From positions 868,001 to 932,000 of the forward strand of contig NZ_JASJUU010000001.1 of NCBI RefSeq assembly GCF_030125375.1: 64,000 nucleotides of DNA, read 5' to 3'. The translations under genes and the position numbers were made by a program. Of this stretch, positions 1 to 8,413 are shown piece by piece. How positions within the stretch are numbered: position 1 is the first letter of the stretch; every line of letters starts with the position of its first letter. The notes beneath the pieces are model-generated. The model searched no databases. It was not told the DNA's origin and saw only the letters and a list, made by a program, of their open reading frames with translations. The DNA is from Pseudoalteromonas umbrosa. Its GTDB lineage: Bacteria; Pseudomonadota; Gammaproteobacteria; Enterobacterales; Alteromonadaceae.

Positions 1-1
1 T

Positions 2-130
2 TTGACGCAAATGTCGGAAGGTACAAGATTAAATTTTGATACCGCAGTAGAAAATGGAGAAATTGCCGATCAAACTATGTTAAGTGCGCAGCGTCTGCGT
101 GAGGCCGTGGGTGGGTTTAAGCTGAGTTAA
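2..130 (+). CDS. C-terminal end of a probable methyl-accepting chemotaxis protein (5' truncated)
   Basis: An open frame runs in from the left edge of the window and gives 42 residues ending AVGGFKLS before a TAA. The start lies outside the window. The composition (short polar residues, then L-R-E-A-V-G-G-F-K-L) resembles the extreme C-terminus of chemoreceptor signalling domains, which commonly end in LxxxVxxFKL or similar. No catalytic or signature motif is present in the visible part, so the family assignment is an inference from the tail alone. Confidence 0.45.
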   Translation: MTQMSEGTRLNFDTAVENGEIADQTMLSAQRLREAVGGFKLS

Positions 131-151
131 CTCACTTCAACTAATCTTAAA

Positions 152-185
152 AAGCGATTGCCTAGTATTGGCTGGGTCATCGCTT
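152..185 (+). terminator. Weak hairpin after the truncated gene
   Basis: The arms aagcgat (152-158) and atcgctt (179-185) are perfectly complementary, with a further gcc/ggc pairing inside the loop. Only aattt follows, so it is at best a weak terminator for the gene ending at 130. Confidence 0.3.
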
Positions 186-319
186 AATTTCATTAATCTC
201 TTCAACTCCTTTCAAGCGTCTCTTTACTCGCAGCTTATAGCAACTTTTTGAAATTGATGTAAGTATATGCTTTTATTGCACTTGTATTATTCATCTATAC
301 AACAATAAGGAATCATTTT

Positions 320-703
320 GTGGCTAGAGAGTATAACGGCGGGTGCTTGTGCGGAAACATTCGATTTGTCGCATCAGGTGAAGCGCGTAATCCACATACT
401 TGCTCGTGTAAAATATGTCAGCGTCATAGCGGTTCATTAACTCAAGTATGGGTTGAGTTTGATAAAAAAGACGTTAACTGGGTTGGACCGGGTGGGATTC
501 CGAAAACTTGGCGCTCTTCAGACTATTCATCACGTAGCTTTTGCGACGTGTGTGGTAGCACGTTAGGGGCTATAGATGACGACCCAATGATTGCTTTAGT
601 GCTTGGCACTTTTGATTCGCCCAATAGAGTCGCACTTAGGCCAACCTCACATTCTTATGTATCAAAAAAGCCGAAGTGGTGGCATGTTAACGCTGAGGTT
701 TGA
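320..703 (+). CDS. GFA / CENP-V family zinc-binding protein
   Basis: This 127-residue protein has the cysteine pattern of the GFA (glutathione-dependent formaldehyde-activating enzyme-like) family: GGCLCGNIRF near the N-terminus, CSCKICQRHSG around residue 29-39 and CDVCGS near residue 75. In the family these cysteines bind two zinc ions. The length is typical of stand-alone members. The start is GTG at 320, chosen because AAGGA at 307-311 lies eight bases upstream and the GGCLCG motif follows directly. Substrate cannot be inferred; many members are not proven formaldehyde-active enzymes. It is a single gene with no obvious operon partner. A second, diverged GFA protein lies at 32591. Confidence 0.85.
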   Translation: MAREYNGGCLCGNIRFVASGEARNPHTCSCKICQRHSGSLTQVWVEFDKKDVNWVGPGGIPKTWRSSDYSSRSFCDVCGSTLGAIDDDPMIALVLGTFDSPNRVALRPTSHSYVSKKPKWWHVNAEV

Positions 704-744
704 TAACCTCACAAACTGGTGTATTAATAGTTAAGGATCGTGAA

Positions 745-858
745 ATGATAAAAAATACAATTAAAGTGATCACATGTGGTGTTCTGTTAAAGCGTGTATC
801 TGGTGGCAGTGGTGGAGATCAACTCCCAAAAGAAAAAAGGCCGGGCACGGGTAACTAA
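745..858 (+). CDS. Short peptide with double-glycine-type VSGG motif
   Basis: A 37-codon frame starts at ATG 745, eight bases after AAGGA (732-736), and ends TAA at 858. The peptide has a basic, hydrophobic N-terminal part and then LLKRVSGGSGG followed by a short polar tail DQLPKEKRPGTGN. The V-S-G-G step resembles the double-glycine leader cleavage sites of small secreted peptides. The unlinked peptide encoded at 58461 shares the same core (LLDKVSGGRGG), which is the main reason to call this a real gene. No C39-peptidase ABC transporter or modification enzyme is visible in the window, so export and function are unknown. Confidence 0.6.
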   Translation: MIKNTIKVITCGVLLKRVSGGSGGDQLPKEKRPGTGN

Positions 859-918
859 TGACACAAGCTTGTCGTACTTATCACTAAAAAAATTAGTTAA
901 ATTTGGGAAAAATCAATC

Positions 919-1275
919 ATGAATCAACATGAAAAACTCAATTATGTGGAGTTTGCTGCAAATGATTTGCAAGCGACAAAAGTTTTCTTTACTCAGGTTT
1001 TTGGTTGGGAATTTGTCGATTACGGTCCTGAATATACTGCTTTTACAAATCAAGGTTTAGATGGTGGTTTTTATAAAGCTGATATGTCCAGTCAGGTTGT
1101 AAGTGGTGGTGCGCTATTGGTATTTTACAGCCGTGATATTAAGGCAACACAGGCAAAGGTAGTGGAAAAAGGCGGTGAAATTGTAAAACCTATTTTTGAA
1201 TTCCCAGGAGGATGTCGTTTTCATTTTATTGAGCCAAGCGGTAATGAATTCGCTGTTTGGTCAGAAACGCAGTAG
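919..1275 (+). CDS. VOC / glyoxalase-fold family protein
   Basis: The 118-residue protein has the beta-alpha-beta-beta-beta layout of a vicinal-oxygen-chelate domain: it opens with VEFAANDLQATKVFFTQVFGW, a very typical first strand and helix in which FGW follows FFxxVF, and ends with FHFIEPSGNEFAVW, the usual last strand carrying the metal-site glutamate region. One such domain pair would need dimerisation, as is common in the family. The substrate is unknown; the 'glyoxalase' name reflects fold only. The start is the ATG after GGGAAAAATCAATC, with weak ribosome binding. It sits alone between the micropeptide gene and the DUF6435 gene. Confidence 0.85.
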   Translation: MNQHEKLNYVEFAANDLQATKVFFTQVFGWEFVDYGPEYTAFTNQGLDGGFYKADMSSQVVSGGALLVFYSRDIKATQAKVVEKGGEIVKPIFEFPGGCRFHFIEPSGNEFAVWSETQ

Positions 1276-1369
1276 TTTGATTTAACTATCTCAGGGAATT
1301 AAAAAGCACAACTGATCCATACCCTCACTCAATTCGTTTAGTGAGAAAAGACTAACACGAGATAAAGGT

Positions 1370-1546
1370 ATGTTTGGATTTTTAAAACCTGACCCAGTAA
1401 AAAAACTCAGAAAGATTTACGACAAAAAGCTTGAACAAGGTATGCATGCGCAAAGAAATGGAGACATTAAGGGCTATGCTATGTTAACAGCTGAAGCTGA
1501 GGCTATTTGGAAAGAGATTGAAACATTGCAAAATAAAAGCAATTAG
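1370..1546 (+). CDS. DUF6435 family small protein
   Basis: A 58-residue protein starts MFGFLKPDPVKKLRK and continues with a helical segment containing MHAQRNGDIKGYAMLTAEAE and WKEIE. This is the pattern I recognise from DUF6435 proteins: an MFGxFKxDPxKKL start, a QRNGDI turn and a second amphipathic helix. These are short cytosolic proteins of unknown function, frequent in marine Gammaproteobacteria. A GATAAAGGT stretch precedes the ATG closely. The length is normal for the family and the frame is intact. Confidence 0.75.
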   Translation: MFGFLKPDPVKKLRKIYDKKLEQGMHAQRNGDIKGYAMLTAEAEAIWKEIETLQNKSN

Positions 1547-1578
1547 CTGTAAGTTTTTGGGATAAAAAGCGTACAAAA

Positions 1579-1610
1579 AACGGCCATTCTAATGTAAGGG
1601 CATGGTCGTT
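1579..1610 (+). terminator. Hairpin downstream of the DUF6435 gene
   Basis: Arms aacggccat (1579-1587) and atggtcgtt (1602-1610) form nine pairs with one G-U. No clean T-run follows, so this may stabilise or partly terminate the short transcript. Confidence 0.35.
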
Positions 1611-1721
1611 ACACTAATTTATTCTTATTTATGGAATAAACAGGCGCGCTTCACTTACTGTAAGATGTTATTTAATGTATCCTCCTTGTGAATATGTATT
1701 AAAAACAAGGACAACATACGG

Positions 1722-2819
1722 ATGATGACATCGGTTTTAAAATCGGCCAGATTCGCCGCACTCTACACAATAATTGCTGGCACGACATTGTCTGCATACG
1801 CTAATCCCGTTGACTACCTAATAAAAAGCACCATGGAGAAACGCAATATTCCTGGATTGCAACTTGCAGTGGTGAAGAACAATAAAATAGTAAAAGCTCA
1901 AAGCTATGGTGTGGCAAACTTACAACATGACGTACCGGTTAAAAATAGCTCTATTTTTTCGATAAATTCAATGACCAAAGCCTTCACAGGGGTTGCCTTA
2001 ATGCAATTGGAGGAGCAAGGCATATTGTCAATTGATGATGAAATTGGCAAGCATTTACCTGATTTACCAAAAGCGTGGCAAAAGATTAAAATCAAGCATC
2101 TGATGGCCCATACCTCTGGTTTACCGAGGATTCTAAGCGGACATAACATAGACTTAATTGTCAGAGGCAACCCAAAAGCGTCTTGGGATAAAGTGCAAAC
2201 ATTACCTATGGCGTCTGAAGTGAATAGCCAATTTTCTTATAACCAAACGGGTTATGTGATTGTCGGTAAAATTATTGATAAATACGTTGATGGTAACTTT
2301 ATTGAGTTTATAACAGAGCATCAGTTAAAACGCGCCAAGATGAATTTAACCGCCGAAGCTGGTTTTGAGTATATGACCCCAGTGATCAAAGATCAGGCGC
2401 AGCAGTACGTTTATGATGGTCAAAACAAACGCTTTATAAATATTCAGGGTCAGTTTTCATACATGATGAGAACCGCTGCAGGTATGAATTCGACAGCGAC
2501 AGAATTGGCCAATTATCTGATTGCGCTTACAAACAAGAAACTGACTAAAAACTTGGATGGGCTTTGGGCGCCAGTGGTGCTAAATGATGGCACTATCAGA
2601 GGCTTCGATAAACTACAAAATGGTTATGCCATTGGCTGGCAAGTGATAGACAGAGAAAATCACCCAGCAGTCAGTGCCAGCGGTGGTAACGCGGTAACCA
2701 TGGTGTATTACCCAGAAGATAATGTATCTGTGGTTGTGCTAACAAACCTTGCTGGTGCTCTACCTATTCATTTTGCCGATAAAATAGCAGCAGAATATAT
2801 CGAAGGATTTGCGTTGTAA
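1722..2819 (+). CDS. Secreted beta-lactamase-family serine hydrolase (class C / S12 fold)
   Basis: The 365-residue protein starts with a signal peptide (residues 1-27, ending SAYA-NP). The serine-lysine motif is S-M-T-K in SINSMTKAFTGVALMQL near residue 85. HTSGLPR near residue 130 is typical of this esterase/penicillin-binding-like family. The second motif, normally Y-x-N, appears as FSYNQTGYVIVGKI, a Y-N-Q variant seen in many relatives. The third motif region reads SASGGNAVTMVYYPE near the C-terminus. Members act in the periplasm or outside the cell as peptidases, esterases or D-aminopeptidases; classical beta-lactamase activity cannot be claimed. Two ATG codons stand in tandem; ACAAGGA lies about eleven bases before the first. 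Confidence 0.85.
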   Translation: MMTSVLKSARFAALYTIIAGTTLSAYANPVDYLIKSTMEKRNIPGLQLAVVKNNKIVKAQSYGVANLQHDVPVKNSSIFSINSMTKAFTGVALMQLEEQGILSIDDEIGKHLPDLPKAWQKIKIKHLMAHTSGLPRILSGHNIDLIVRGNPKASWDKVQTLPMASEVNSQFSYNQTGYVIVGKIIDKYVDGNFIEFITEHQLKRAKMNLTAEAGFEYMTPVIKDQAQQYVYDGQNKRFINIQGQFSYMMRTAAGMNSTATELANYLIALTNKKLTKNLDGLWAPVVLNDGTIRGFDKLQNGYAIGWQVIDRENHPAVSASGGNAVTMVYYPEDNVSVVVLTNLAGALPIHFADKIAAEYIEGFAL

Positions 2820-2856
2820 TTAGGGCAAGCACAGTTGCAATTGGCTAGCAGATAAG

Positions 2857-2892
2857 AGGTCGTTTGAACGCACTAGTTTAAACGGCCTTTGT
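2857..2892 (+). terminator. Terminator of the serine hydrolase gene, in a 325-bp intergenic stretch
   Basis: Arms at 2857-2869 and 2876-2888 form a long stem (aggtcgtttgaac against gtttaaacggcct, with two wobble pairs) followed by TTTG. The rest of the stretch, up to the GTG at 3145, has one open frame (2894-3091) that lacks a ribosome binding site and begins within the terminator; nothing else was recognised. Confidence 0.6.
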
Positions 2893-3144
2893 TATGGCGA
2901 AGAGTTGGGCCTTACCAGAAATTTTAGAAAGCTTTTTCTTGAATTATTTATCTGTCACAGGCTTTATTTCATTAGCTCGTCCGTTTTCTTCCTCGAATGT
3001 CACTGAATATAGCCAAAGCAAAAATATTTTAAGTTTACTTGGCACAAAAGAAAGACCGCTGTTACAAAAACAAAACAATTCTGCAGTTTAAATAAGGTAA
3101 GGTATTTTGTAATTACAAGGAAAGTTTGAATAAAAGGATTGAAA

Positions 3145-3576
3145 GTGAAAGTACTTATTTTTTTGCTTATCGTTTTTTTCGGTACTTACACCCATCCGAG
3201 TGTATATGACTTGAATGAAACAATGAAGTTAATTGCAGATACAGAAGCCAGTGCACCAAATTCAGTACGTGGGGTCTTTCAATTTGAAATTAAGGCTGGT
3301 GCTAAACGAGGCGATGTCGTGTATTTAAACACACAAGAGGATTATCGAGACAGGCGTAATGTGACGCTTGCCCTCAGCTGGTATGCCGTTTCAAAAATGA
3401 CTAAAAAATATGGTCAAAGGCCAGAAGTATTTTTTATCAATAAGAAGGTTGAGGTGGTGGGCGAAGCCAGCCGAAAGAAAATACCGCTTTATCGTCAAGA
3501 TGGGACCGCATCTGAAGCGTATTATTATCAAACACATATCAATGTGTACAGTGATGTTCTCCTAACCCTTATGTAG
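3145..3576 (+). CDS. Small secreted protein of unknown function
   Basis: I do not recognise the family. The 143-residue product begins MKVLIFLLIVFFGTYTHPS, a clear Sec signal peptide, followed by a mixed alpha/beta mature part with few cysteines. GTG at 3145 is preferred: AAGGA at 3134-3138 lies six bases upstream. A TTG at 3139 would extend the frame by two codons, but it abuts the Shine-Dalgarno directly and so is unlikely. It is convergent with cvfB and separated from it by a hairpin. Confidence 0.65.
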   Translation: MKVLIFLLIVFFGTYTHPSVYDLNETMKLIADTEASAPNSVRGVFQFEIKAGAKRGDVVYLNTQEDYRDRRNVTLALSWYAVSKMTKKYGQRPEVFFINKKVEVVGEASRKKIPLYRQDGTASEAYYYQTHINVYSDVLLTLM

Positions 3577-3583
3577 TTGAAAA

Positions 3584-3619
3584 GGTGATTTGAGCCCTGA
3601 GCCCAATGCTCAAATCACC
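3584..3619 (-). terminator. Terminator of the cvfB-helicase operon (possibly bidirectional)
   Basis: Arms ggtgatttgagc (3584-3595) and gctcaaatcacc (3608-3619) pair perfectly over twelve bases. On the - strand a TTTTC run follows the hairpin, which fits rho-independent termination after cvfB. The + strand gene ending at 3576 may use the same stem. Confidence 0.75.
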
Positions 3620-3626
3620 GACAGAT

Positions 3627-4454
3627 TTATTTTCGAAGTGAAATTGAGTTCGCTTCGATATCAATCTTGCCTTGCTTAAATAAGCCACCAATGGCTTTTT
3701 TAAAGTTAGCTTTACTGGTTGAGAAAGCTTGCTTGATAAGCTGAGGGTCTGACTTGTCACCTAAAGGTAAAAAGCCGTTGTTTTCTTCTAGCTTGGCAAG
3801 GATTTGCTCACCAAGGCCTGAAATCTTCTCGATCCCCGGTTTTTCAAGTAATACGTCGATTTTGTCGCCTTCGCGTACTTGCTTGATAAAGCCTTTCATG
3901 CGCTGGCCGATGTACATACGCTTAAATACCGTATTAAAGAACACCATGCCAAAGTGCGTTTCATTAATAACCACTTTGTAGCCAAGATCTGTTTTAGCAG
4001 CCACGATTAAATCGACTTCTTGGTTTTTCTCGTAATCCGCAGGTGTTTTATTAACAAACTTATTGAGGTTACTTGAAGCGCACAAACGCTTGCTGGCATT
4101 GTCCAAATAAAGCTTTACAAGGTAGCTATAGCCTTCACGCATTTTTGGCTTTTGCTCGTTGTATGGCGCAAGTACATCTTTTGCAATGCCCAGGTCCATA
4201 AATGCACCAACTTTGTTAATTTGTTTAACACGAAGTAAGGCAAATTCACCCACTTGTGCAATGGGATCTTTTGTAGTTGCACAGGCATGACCTTGGTTAT
4301 CTGAGTAAATAAAGACTTCGACGTTATCGCCTTCTTCTAAATATTCAGGTTTTTCATCCAAAGGTAAAAATACATCGCCAAGCTCTTTACCGTCGAGGTA
4401 TGCGCCCTCTGCACAGATCTCTTCAATCATTAAAAATTGCTTAGTTCCTAGCAT
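3627..4454 (-). CDS. cvfB: CvfB/YitL family S1-domain RNA-binding protein
   Basis: The 275-residue protein has the CvfB layout: tandem S1-like beta-barrels in roughly the first 220 residues (second barrel with EFALLRVKQINKVGAFMDLG, third with MRGF-like GQRMKGFIKQVREGDKIDV) and a C-terminal winged helix ending in FKKAIGGLFKQGKIDI. Known family members are cytosolic RNA-binding proteins that affect virulence factor or stress gene expression; the exact target here is unknown. It lies three bases downstream of the DEAD-box helicase stop on the same strand, so both are probably cotranscribed and may act together on RNA. Confidence 0.88.
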   Translation of the reverse strand: MLGTKQFLMIEEICAEGAYLDGKELGDVFLPLDEKPEYLEEGDNVEVFIYSDNQGHACATTKDPIAQVGEFALLRVKQINKVGAFMDLGIAKDVLAPYNEQKPKMREGYSYLVKLYLDNASKRLCASSNLNKFVNKTPADYEKNQEVDLIVAAKTDLGYKVVINETHFGMVFFNTVFKRMYIGQRMKGFIKQVREGDKIDVLLEKPGIEKISGLGEQILAKLEENNGFLPLGDKSDPQLIKQAFSTSKANFKKAIGGLFKQGKIDIEANSISLRK

Positions 4455-4457
4455 GGT

Positions 4458-5801
4458 TTATTCCTCAGTTGGCTTTGGTTTTCTGCGAAGTGGTGCATGA
4501 CCATCTACATCAAATGGTGCTGCAATCGGTTTTTTTGGCGCTTTTGGCTTTTTAGTAAACTTGCGTTTTTGTTCTGGCTTGTTCGCTTTTTGCGGCTTCT
4601 TACCTTTATAAGCAGGCTTTTTCGGTTTTTCTTTAAAGCCTTTAAATTTACCTTCTAAACCTTCTACGGTGTGGAAAGTCAGTTCTTCTTTTAGGTACTG
4701 AGCAATCGCTTTATAGCTCTTCCAATCTTTTGGACCAACCAGTGATGCCGCAGTGCCTTTAAATCCAGCACGTCCTGTACGACCGATACGGTGAACGTAT
4801 TCTTCTGCTTGCTTTGGTAAGTCAAAGTTGATCACGTGTGTCACGTTTAATAGGTCAAGACCACGTGAAGCGACATCAGTAGTCACTAACACTTTATAAA
4901 TGCCACGGCTAAATGCATCCATGATATCTAGGCGCTTGTTTTGCGCTAAATCACCTGCAAGGCCAATTGCTTTGATGTCCATCTCATTTAACAGCTCACT
5001 TAAACGCGTGGTGTCTTGGCGAGTCGCGGTAAAGATGATGCACTGGCCAACTTCGTCTTGTTGAACAAAGTGTTTAAGTAGTGCTTCTTTGTGATCAAGA
5101 TGGTCTGCGAAATACAGCGCTTGTTGAATGTCGCCGTGTTTTTCGTTACTGCCACTTAATAGAATCTTTTTTGGAGACTTTAAAAGTGCTTTGGCAGTGA
5201 TCTCAACTTGCGCGTGCTCTAAGGTCGCTGAGAACAACATAGTTTGACGAAGGCGGTGGTCAGCTTGGCTGTTAATCGTATTAAGCTGCTTATCAAAGCC
5301 CAAATCAAGCATTCGGTCTGCTTCATCAAAAATCAGTAGCTCAAGGCCAGACAAGCGCAGAGATTGCTGTTCTAGGTGGTCAGTAATACGACCCGGTGTG
5401 CCAATCACAAAGTGCGGGTTTTTACGTAGCGCTTTAACCTGATCATTAAAGTTCTCACCACCGAGCACCTTAGTGGCTGTCATTGCAGTACCTGCGATTA
5501 ATAGACGACACTGTGAAAATACTTGGTTAGCAAGCTCTCGGGTAGGGGCAACAATGAGTACACGTGGGTCGCGTTTACTCAGCGCTTTTTGTTTCATTAC
5601 ACGCTGAACAGCAGGTAATAAAAACGCCAAGGTCTTTCCTGAACCGGTTTTTGACTGGGCAAAAACATCGTGGCCTGCAAGTGCGGTAGGGATAGCATGA
5701 GCTTGGATCTCTGTTGGCTCATTAATTCCTTGATGTTGTAATTGCTTCTCAAAGCGTAGGTCAAGGCCGAGTTCGGAAAATCTCAAAGTTACTTTCTCCA
5801 A
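4458..5801 (-). CDS. DEAD-box ATP-dependent RNA helicase (SrmB/RhlE-like)
   Basis: The 447-residue protein has every core helicase motif in order: Q motif (FSELGLDLRFEKQLQHQG, then PTEIQ), motif I AQSKTGSGKT, Ia PTRELA, Ib TPGR, II DEAD in LLIFDEADRMLD, III SAT, IV IIFTATR, V TTDVASRGLD and VI HRIGRTGRAG. Residues after about 365 form a strongly basic lysine/proline-rich tail typical of ribosome-assembly helicases that bind rRNA non-specifically. Such enzymes act in the cytoplasm on ribosome biogenesis or mRNA decay. It is first in an operon with cvfB and divergent from trhO across 250 bp. Orthology to a named E. coli helicase is not certain, so no symbol is given. Confidence 0.92.
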   Translation of the reverse strand: MEKVTLRFSELGLDLRFEKQLQHQGINEPTEIQAHAIPTALAGHDVFAQSKTGSGKTLAFLLPAVQRVMKQKALSKRDPRVLIVAPTRELANQVFSQCRLLIAGTAMTATKVLGGENFNDQVKALRKNPHFVIGTPGRITDHLEQQSLRLSGLELLIFDEADRMLDLGFDKQLNTINSQADHRLRQTMLFSATLEHAQVEITAKALLKSPKKILLSGSNEKHGDIQQALYFADHLDHKEALLKHFVQQDEVGQCIIFTATRQDTTRLSELLNEMDIKAIGLAGDLAQNKRLDIMDAFSRGIYKVLVTTDVASRGLDLLNVTHVINFDLPKQAEEYVHRIGRTGRAGFKGTAASLVGPKDWKSYKAIAQYLKEELTFHTVEGLEGKFKGFKEKPKKPAYKGKKPQKANKPEQKRKFTKKPKAPKKPIAAPFDVDGHAPLRRKPKPTEE

Positions 5802-6051
5802 TCATTATTCTAAAAAACGCGCCATTATAGCAAAGTGCCAGACAAAGGCACTATATAAATATAAGGTTAAAGCTGTTTTTGCTTTTGTTTTAATCACTTG
5901 GAATAAAAACTCAGCACTTGATTCTGTGTGTTTTGCATTTGTTTCATAAATCCGTAAAATACTCGCCTCAGCGCCGGATTTACGATTCGGTTTGTGCCTA
6001 CGCGTCGTGTTTAAGTGTAGGTTGTTTTAAAGCTTATAAAAGAGAATTATT

Positions 6052-7038
6052 ATGACTAAACCTTATGTTGTTTGTGCAATGTATAAGTTCGTTTCACTGC
6101 CTAACTTTGAGCAGATCCGCCAACCTTTATTGCAAGTAATGGAAGAAAATGAAGTACGTGGTACGCTACTTTTAGCAGAAGAGGGTATTAACGGTACCGT
6201 TGCAGCGCAGCGTGAAGGCATTGATGCATTGCTAGCATGGCTAGACAAACAACCTGGTTTAGAGAACATCGTTTACAAAGAGTCTTACGACGAAACATGT
6301 CCGTTCTACCGCACTAAAGTTAAATTGAAAAAAGAGATCGTGACCATGGGTGTACACGGTATCGACCCGAAAAAAGTGGTAGGTACTTATGTTAAGCCTG
6401 AAGATTGGAATGCCCTTATCTCAGACCCAGAAGTAGTACTTGTTGATACACGTAACGATTATGAAATTGAAATTGGCACGTTCAAAAACGCGGTTGACCC
6501 AAAAACGAAAACTTTCCGCGAATTCCCTGAATGGGCTGAAAAAAACCTAGACCCTAAGAAAAACAAAAAAGTAGCTATGTTCTGTACTGGTGGTATTCGC
6601 TGCGAAAAATCAACTGCTTACATGAAAGAGCAGGGTTTTGAAGAGGTTTATCACCTAGAAGGCGGTATTCTTAAGTATTTAGAAGACGTGCCAAAAGAAG
6701 AGACAATGTGGGAAGGTGAGTGTTTCGTATTTGATAATCGCGTCGCAGTTGACCATGACCTAAACAAAGGCTCATACGAGCAATGTCACGCATGTCGCAT
6801 GCCTATCACTGAAGAAGAAATGCAATTAGAGCAGTACATGGAAGGGGTATCTTGCCACCACTGCTTCGACAATGTGACTGAAGAGCAAAAAGCTCGCTTT
6901 GCAGAACGCCAAAAGCAAATGGAACTGGCAAAAGAACGTGGTGAAGGCCATATTGGTCACGAAGCGCAAGAAGCACTGCGTCAACGTAAAGAGCAAAAGC
7001 AAGCTCAAAAAGAAGCGCAGCGTAAGCAGTCAGCTTAA
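6052..7038 (+). CDS. trhO: tRNA uridine(34) hydroxylase TrhO (YceA), rhodanese family
   Basis: The 328-residue protein matches the YceA/TrhO family along its length: an N-terminal ferredoxin-like domain starting [11 protein letters not shown] with EEGINGTV near residue 44, a central rhodanese domain (about residues 120-220) with active-site loop [10 protein letters not shown], and a cysteine-rich segment ([12 protein letters not shown]) that may bind zinc. The family uses oxygen to hydroxylate U34 of certain tRNAs in the route to 5-methoxyuridine or cmo5U. The tail is rich in K/Q/E and is predicted helical. The start has AGAGAATT upstream. A strong terminator follows, so it is monocistronic. 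Confidence 0.93.
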   Translation: MTKPYVVCAMYKFVSLPNFEQIRQPLLQVMEENEVRGTLLLAEEGINGTVAAQREGIDALLAWLDKQPGLENIVYKESYDETCPFYRTKVKLKKEIVTMGVHGIDPKKVVGTYVKPEDWNALISDPEVVLVDTRNDYEIEIGTFKNAVDPKTKTFREFPEWAEKNLDPKKNKKVAMFCTGGIRCEKSTAYMKEQGFEEVYHLEGGILKYLEDVPKEETMWEGECFVFDNRVAVDHDLNKGSYEQCHACRMPITEEEMQLEQYMEGVSCHHCFDNVTEEQKARFAERQKQMELAKERGEGHIGHEAQEALRQRKEQKQAQKEAQRKQSA

Positions 7039-7073
7039 TTTGCTCTAGCTTTTAAAAAGCAATATCGATTTTT

Positions 7074-7108
7074 AACGCCCTCGGTCATATGGCCGAGGGC
7101 GTTTTTTT
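7074..7108 (+). terminator. Rho-independent terminator of trhO
   Basis: A thirteen-pair GC-rich stem (7074-7086 with 7091-7103, one G-U) with ATAT loop is followed by a run of seven T. Confidence 0.92.
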
Positions 7109-7291
7109 GTGTGCCTCAACACTTATTCCTTTTACTCATTTTATAGATCTATTTAAATTCAATGGGTTATAATTTATCTTTCTGTCCAAAGAATAAATTT
7201 GAGCATGCTCAATAATATTTGTTGCTGATTTGGGTTCCCCTGACATGTGCGCTTATACTCAAGTAGGATAAGTTTATACCGTACAATAATA

Positions 7292-8398
7292 ATGAATGCG
7301 CCAACCCAATCAGAATTAACCATTTCACTGCAAGCTTTTTCCAAGCAAAGTCATCAATTTTGGTCTTTACAGATCTTAGGCTGGCTTGGTTACACTTTCG
7401 TTGTATTTATCTCGATTATTCATCCACAGTTTGATGACCGCGACTTTAACTTAACGGGCCAATTATTGAATCTGGCTGTTGAGGTGGGGTTTGGTTTTAT
7501 ATTGTCGTTTTTACAGTGGTCGATCATCCGGCGCATAGTGCATTGGCCGCTTAAACGGACTTTAATAACGAGCTTTGTCAGCGCCGCTATTTTAGGCTTG
7601 GTGTTTAATGTTATTAAGCTGGCCTCATACAAAACCATTGTTTACAACCAAGTATGGTATCAAGAGCTCAATATGCTTGAGTTTGGTGGCTGGTTTTTGT
7701 TTTCGGTCTCTACCATGTTTGTGTGGACAGCGATATTTTTTATTATGCTCTACAACGCGCGTTTGCAAAAAGAGCATGAAATGTTGCTTAGAGCCCAAAC
7801 GGCGGCAAAAGATGCACAGCTGCAAATGCTGAGATATCAGTTAAATCCCCACTTTATGTTTAACACCATGAATGCCATTTCGACTTTGATCATGAAAAAA
7901 GAGAATGATATGGCACAAGAGATGTTAGACAAACTCTGTGATTTCTTCCGTGCGTCACTCCAACACGACACAACAGATGCGAGCCACCTAGGCAAAGAGC
8001 TTGAGCTAATCGAATTGTATTTGAGTATTGAGAAAGTTCGATTTGGTGAACGTCTGAAGGTCAATTTTGACATAAACGATAATGCAAAGCAGGCCAAAAT
8101 CCCTCCTTTGGTTTTACAGCCGATTGTAGAAAACGCGATAAAATACGGTGTTGAAGCGAGAAAACAGCAAAGTCTCATAGATATTCAGGTTACCAAACAA
8201 GATGAGCATTTAAAAATCTTGGTCGAAAACGACGGGGGAGTCTCAGAGAAGCCCAATGAAAAAGGGTTTGGGATAGGTTTAAGTAACACCAAAGAGCGCC
8301 TAGAAACCTTTTTTGGTACACCCTGTGAGCTCGGCGTTGAGAATGGCAATACCAAAACACGCGTCACATTGATTATTCCCTTTGTGATAGCAAATTAA
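7292..8398 (+). CDS. LytS/YehU-type sensor histidine kinase
   Basis: The protein has about four membrane helices in the first 170 residues, a short coiled coil, then the His_kinase domain of the LytS type: QLNPHFMFNTMNAIS carries the phospho-accepting histidine, and PPLVLQPIVENAIKYG plus GFGIGLSNTKERL form the ATP-binding N and G boxes. It would phosphorylate the LytTR regulator encoded 15 bases downstream. The ATG at 7292 (MNAPTQSELT) is preferred because upstream residues look non-conserved. A GTG at 7247 would add 15 residues, and neither has a strong ribosome binding site. The stimulus is unknown. Confidence 0.88.
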   Translation: MNAPTQSELTISLQAFSKQSHQFWSLQILGWLGYTFVVFISIIHPQFDDRDFNLTGQLLNLAVEVGFGFILSFLQWSIIRRIVHWPLKRTLITSFVSAAILGLVFNVIKLASYKTIVYNQVWYQELNMLEFGGWFLFSVSTMFVWTAIFFIMLYNARLQKEHEMLLRAQTAAKDAQLQMLRYQLNPHFMFNTMNAISTLIMKKENDMAQEMLDKLCDFFRASLQHDTTDASHLGKELELIELYLSIEKVRFGERLKVNFDINDNAKQAKIPPLVLQPIVENAIKYGVEARKQQSLIDIQVTKQDEHLKILVENDGGVSEKPNEKGFGIGLSNTKERLETFFGTPCELGVENGNTKTRVTLIIPFVIAN

Positions 8399-8413
8399 GA
8401 ATTGGAAACAAAT

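Noticed and set aside
2894..3091. 65-codon open frame after the serine hydrolase gene
   Set aside because: It begins at the edge of a terminator hairpin, has no ribosome binding site, and its product looks like random translation.
7247..7291. GTG start extending the LytS kinase by 15 residues
   Set aside because: The added residues do not look conserved; the downstream ATG was preferred, although neither start has strong ribosome binding.
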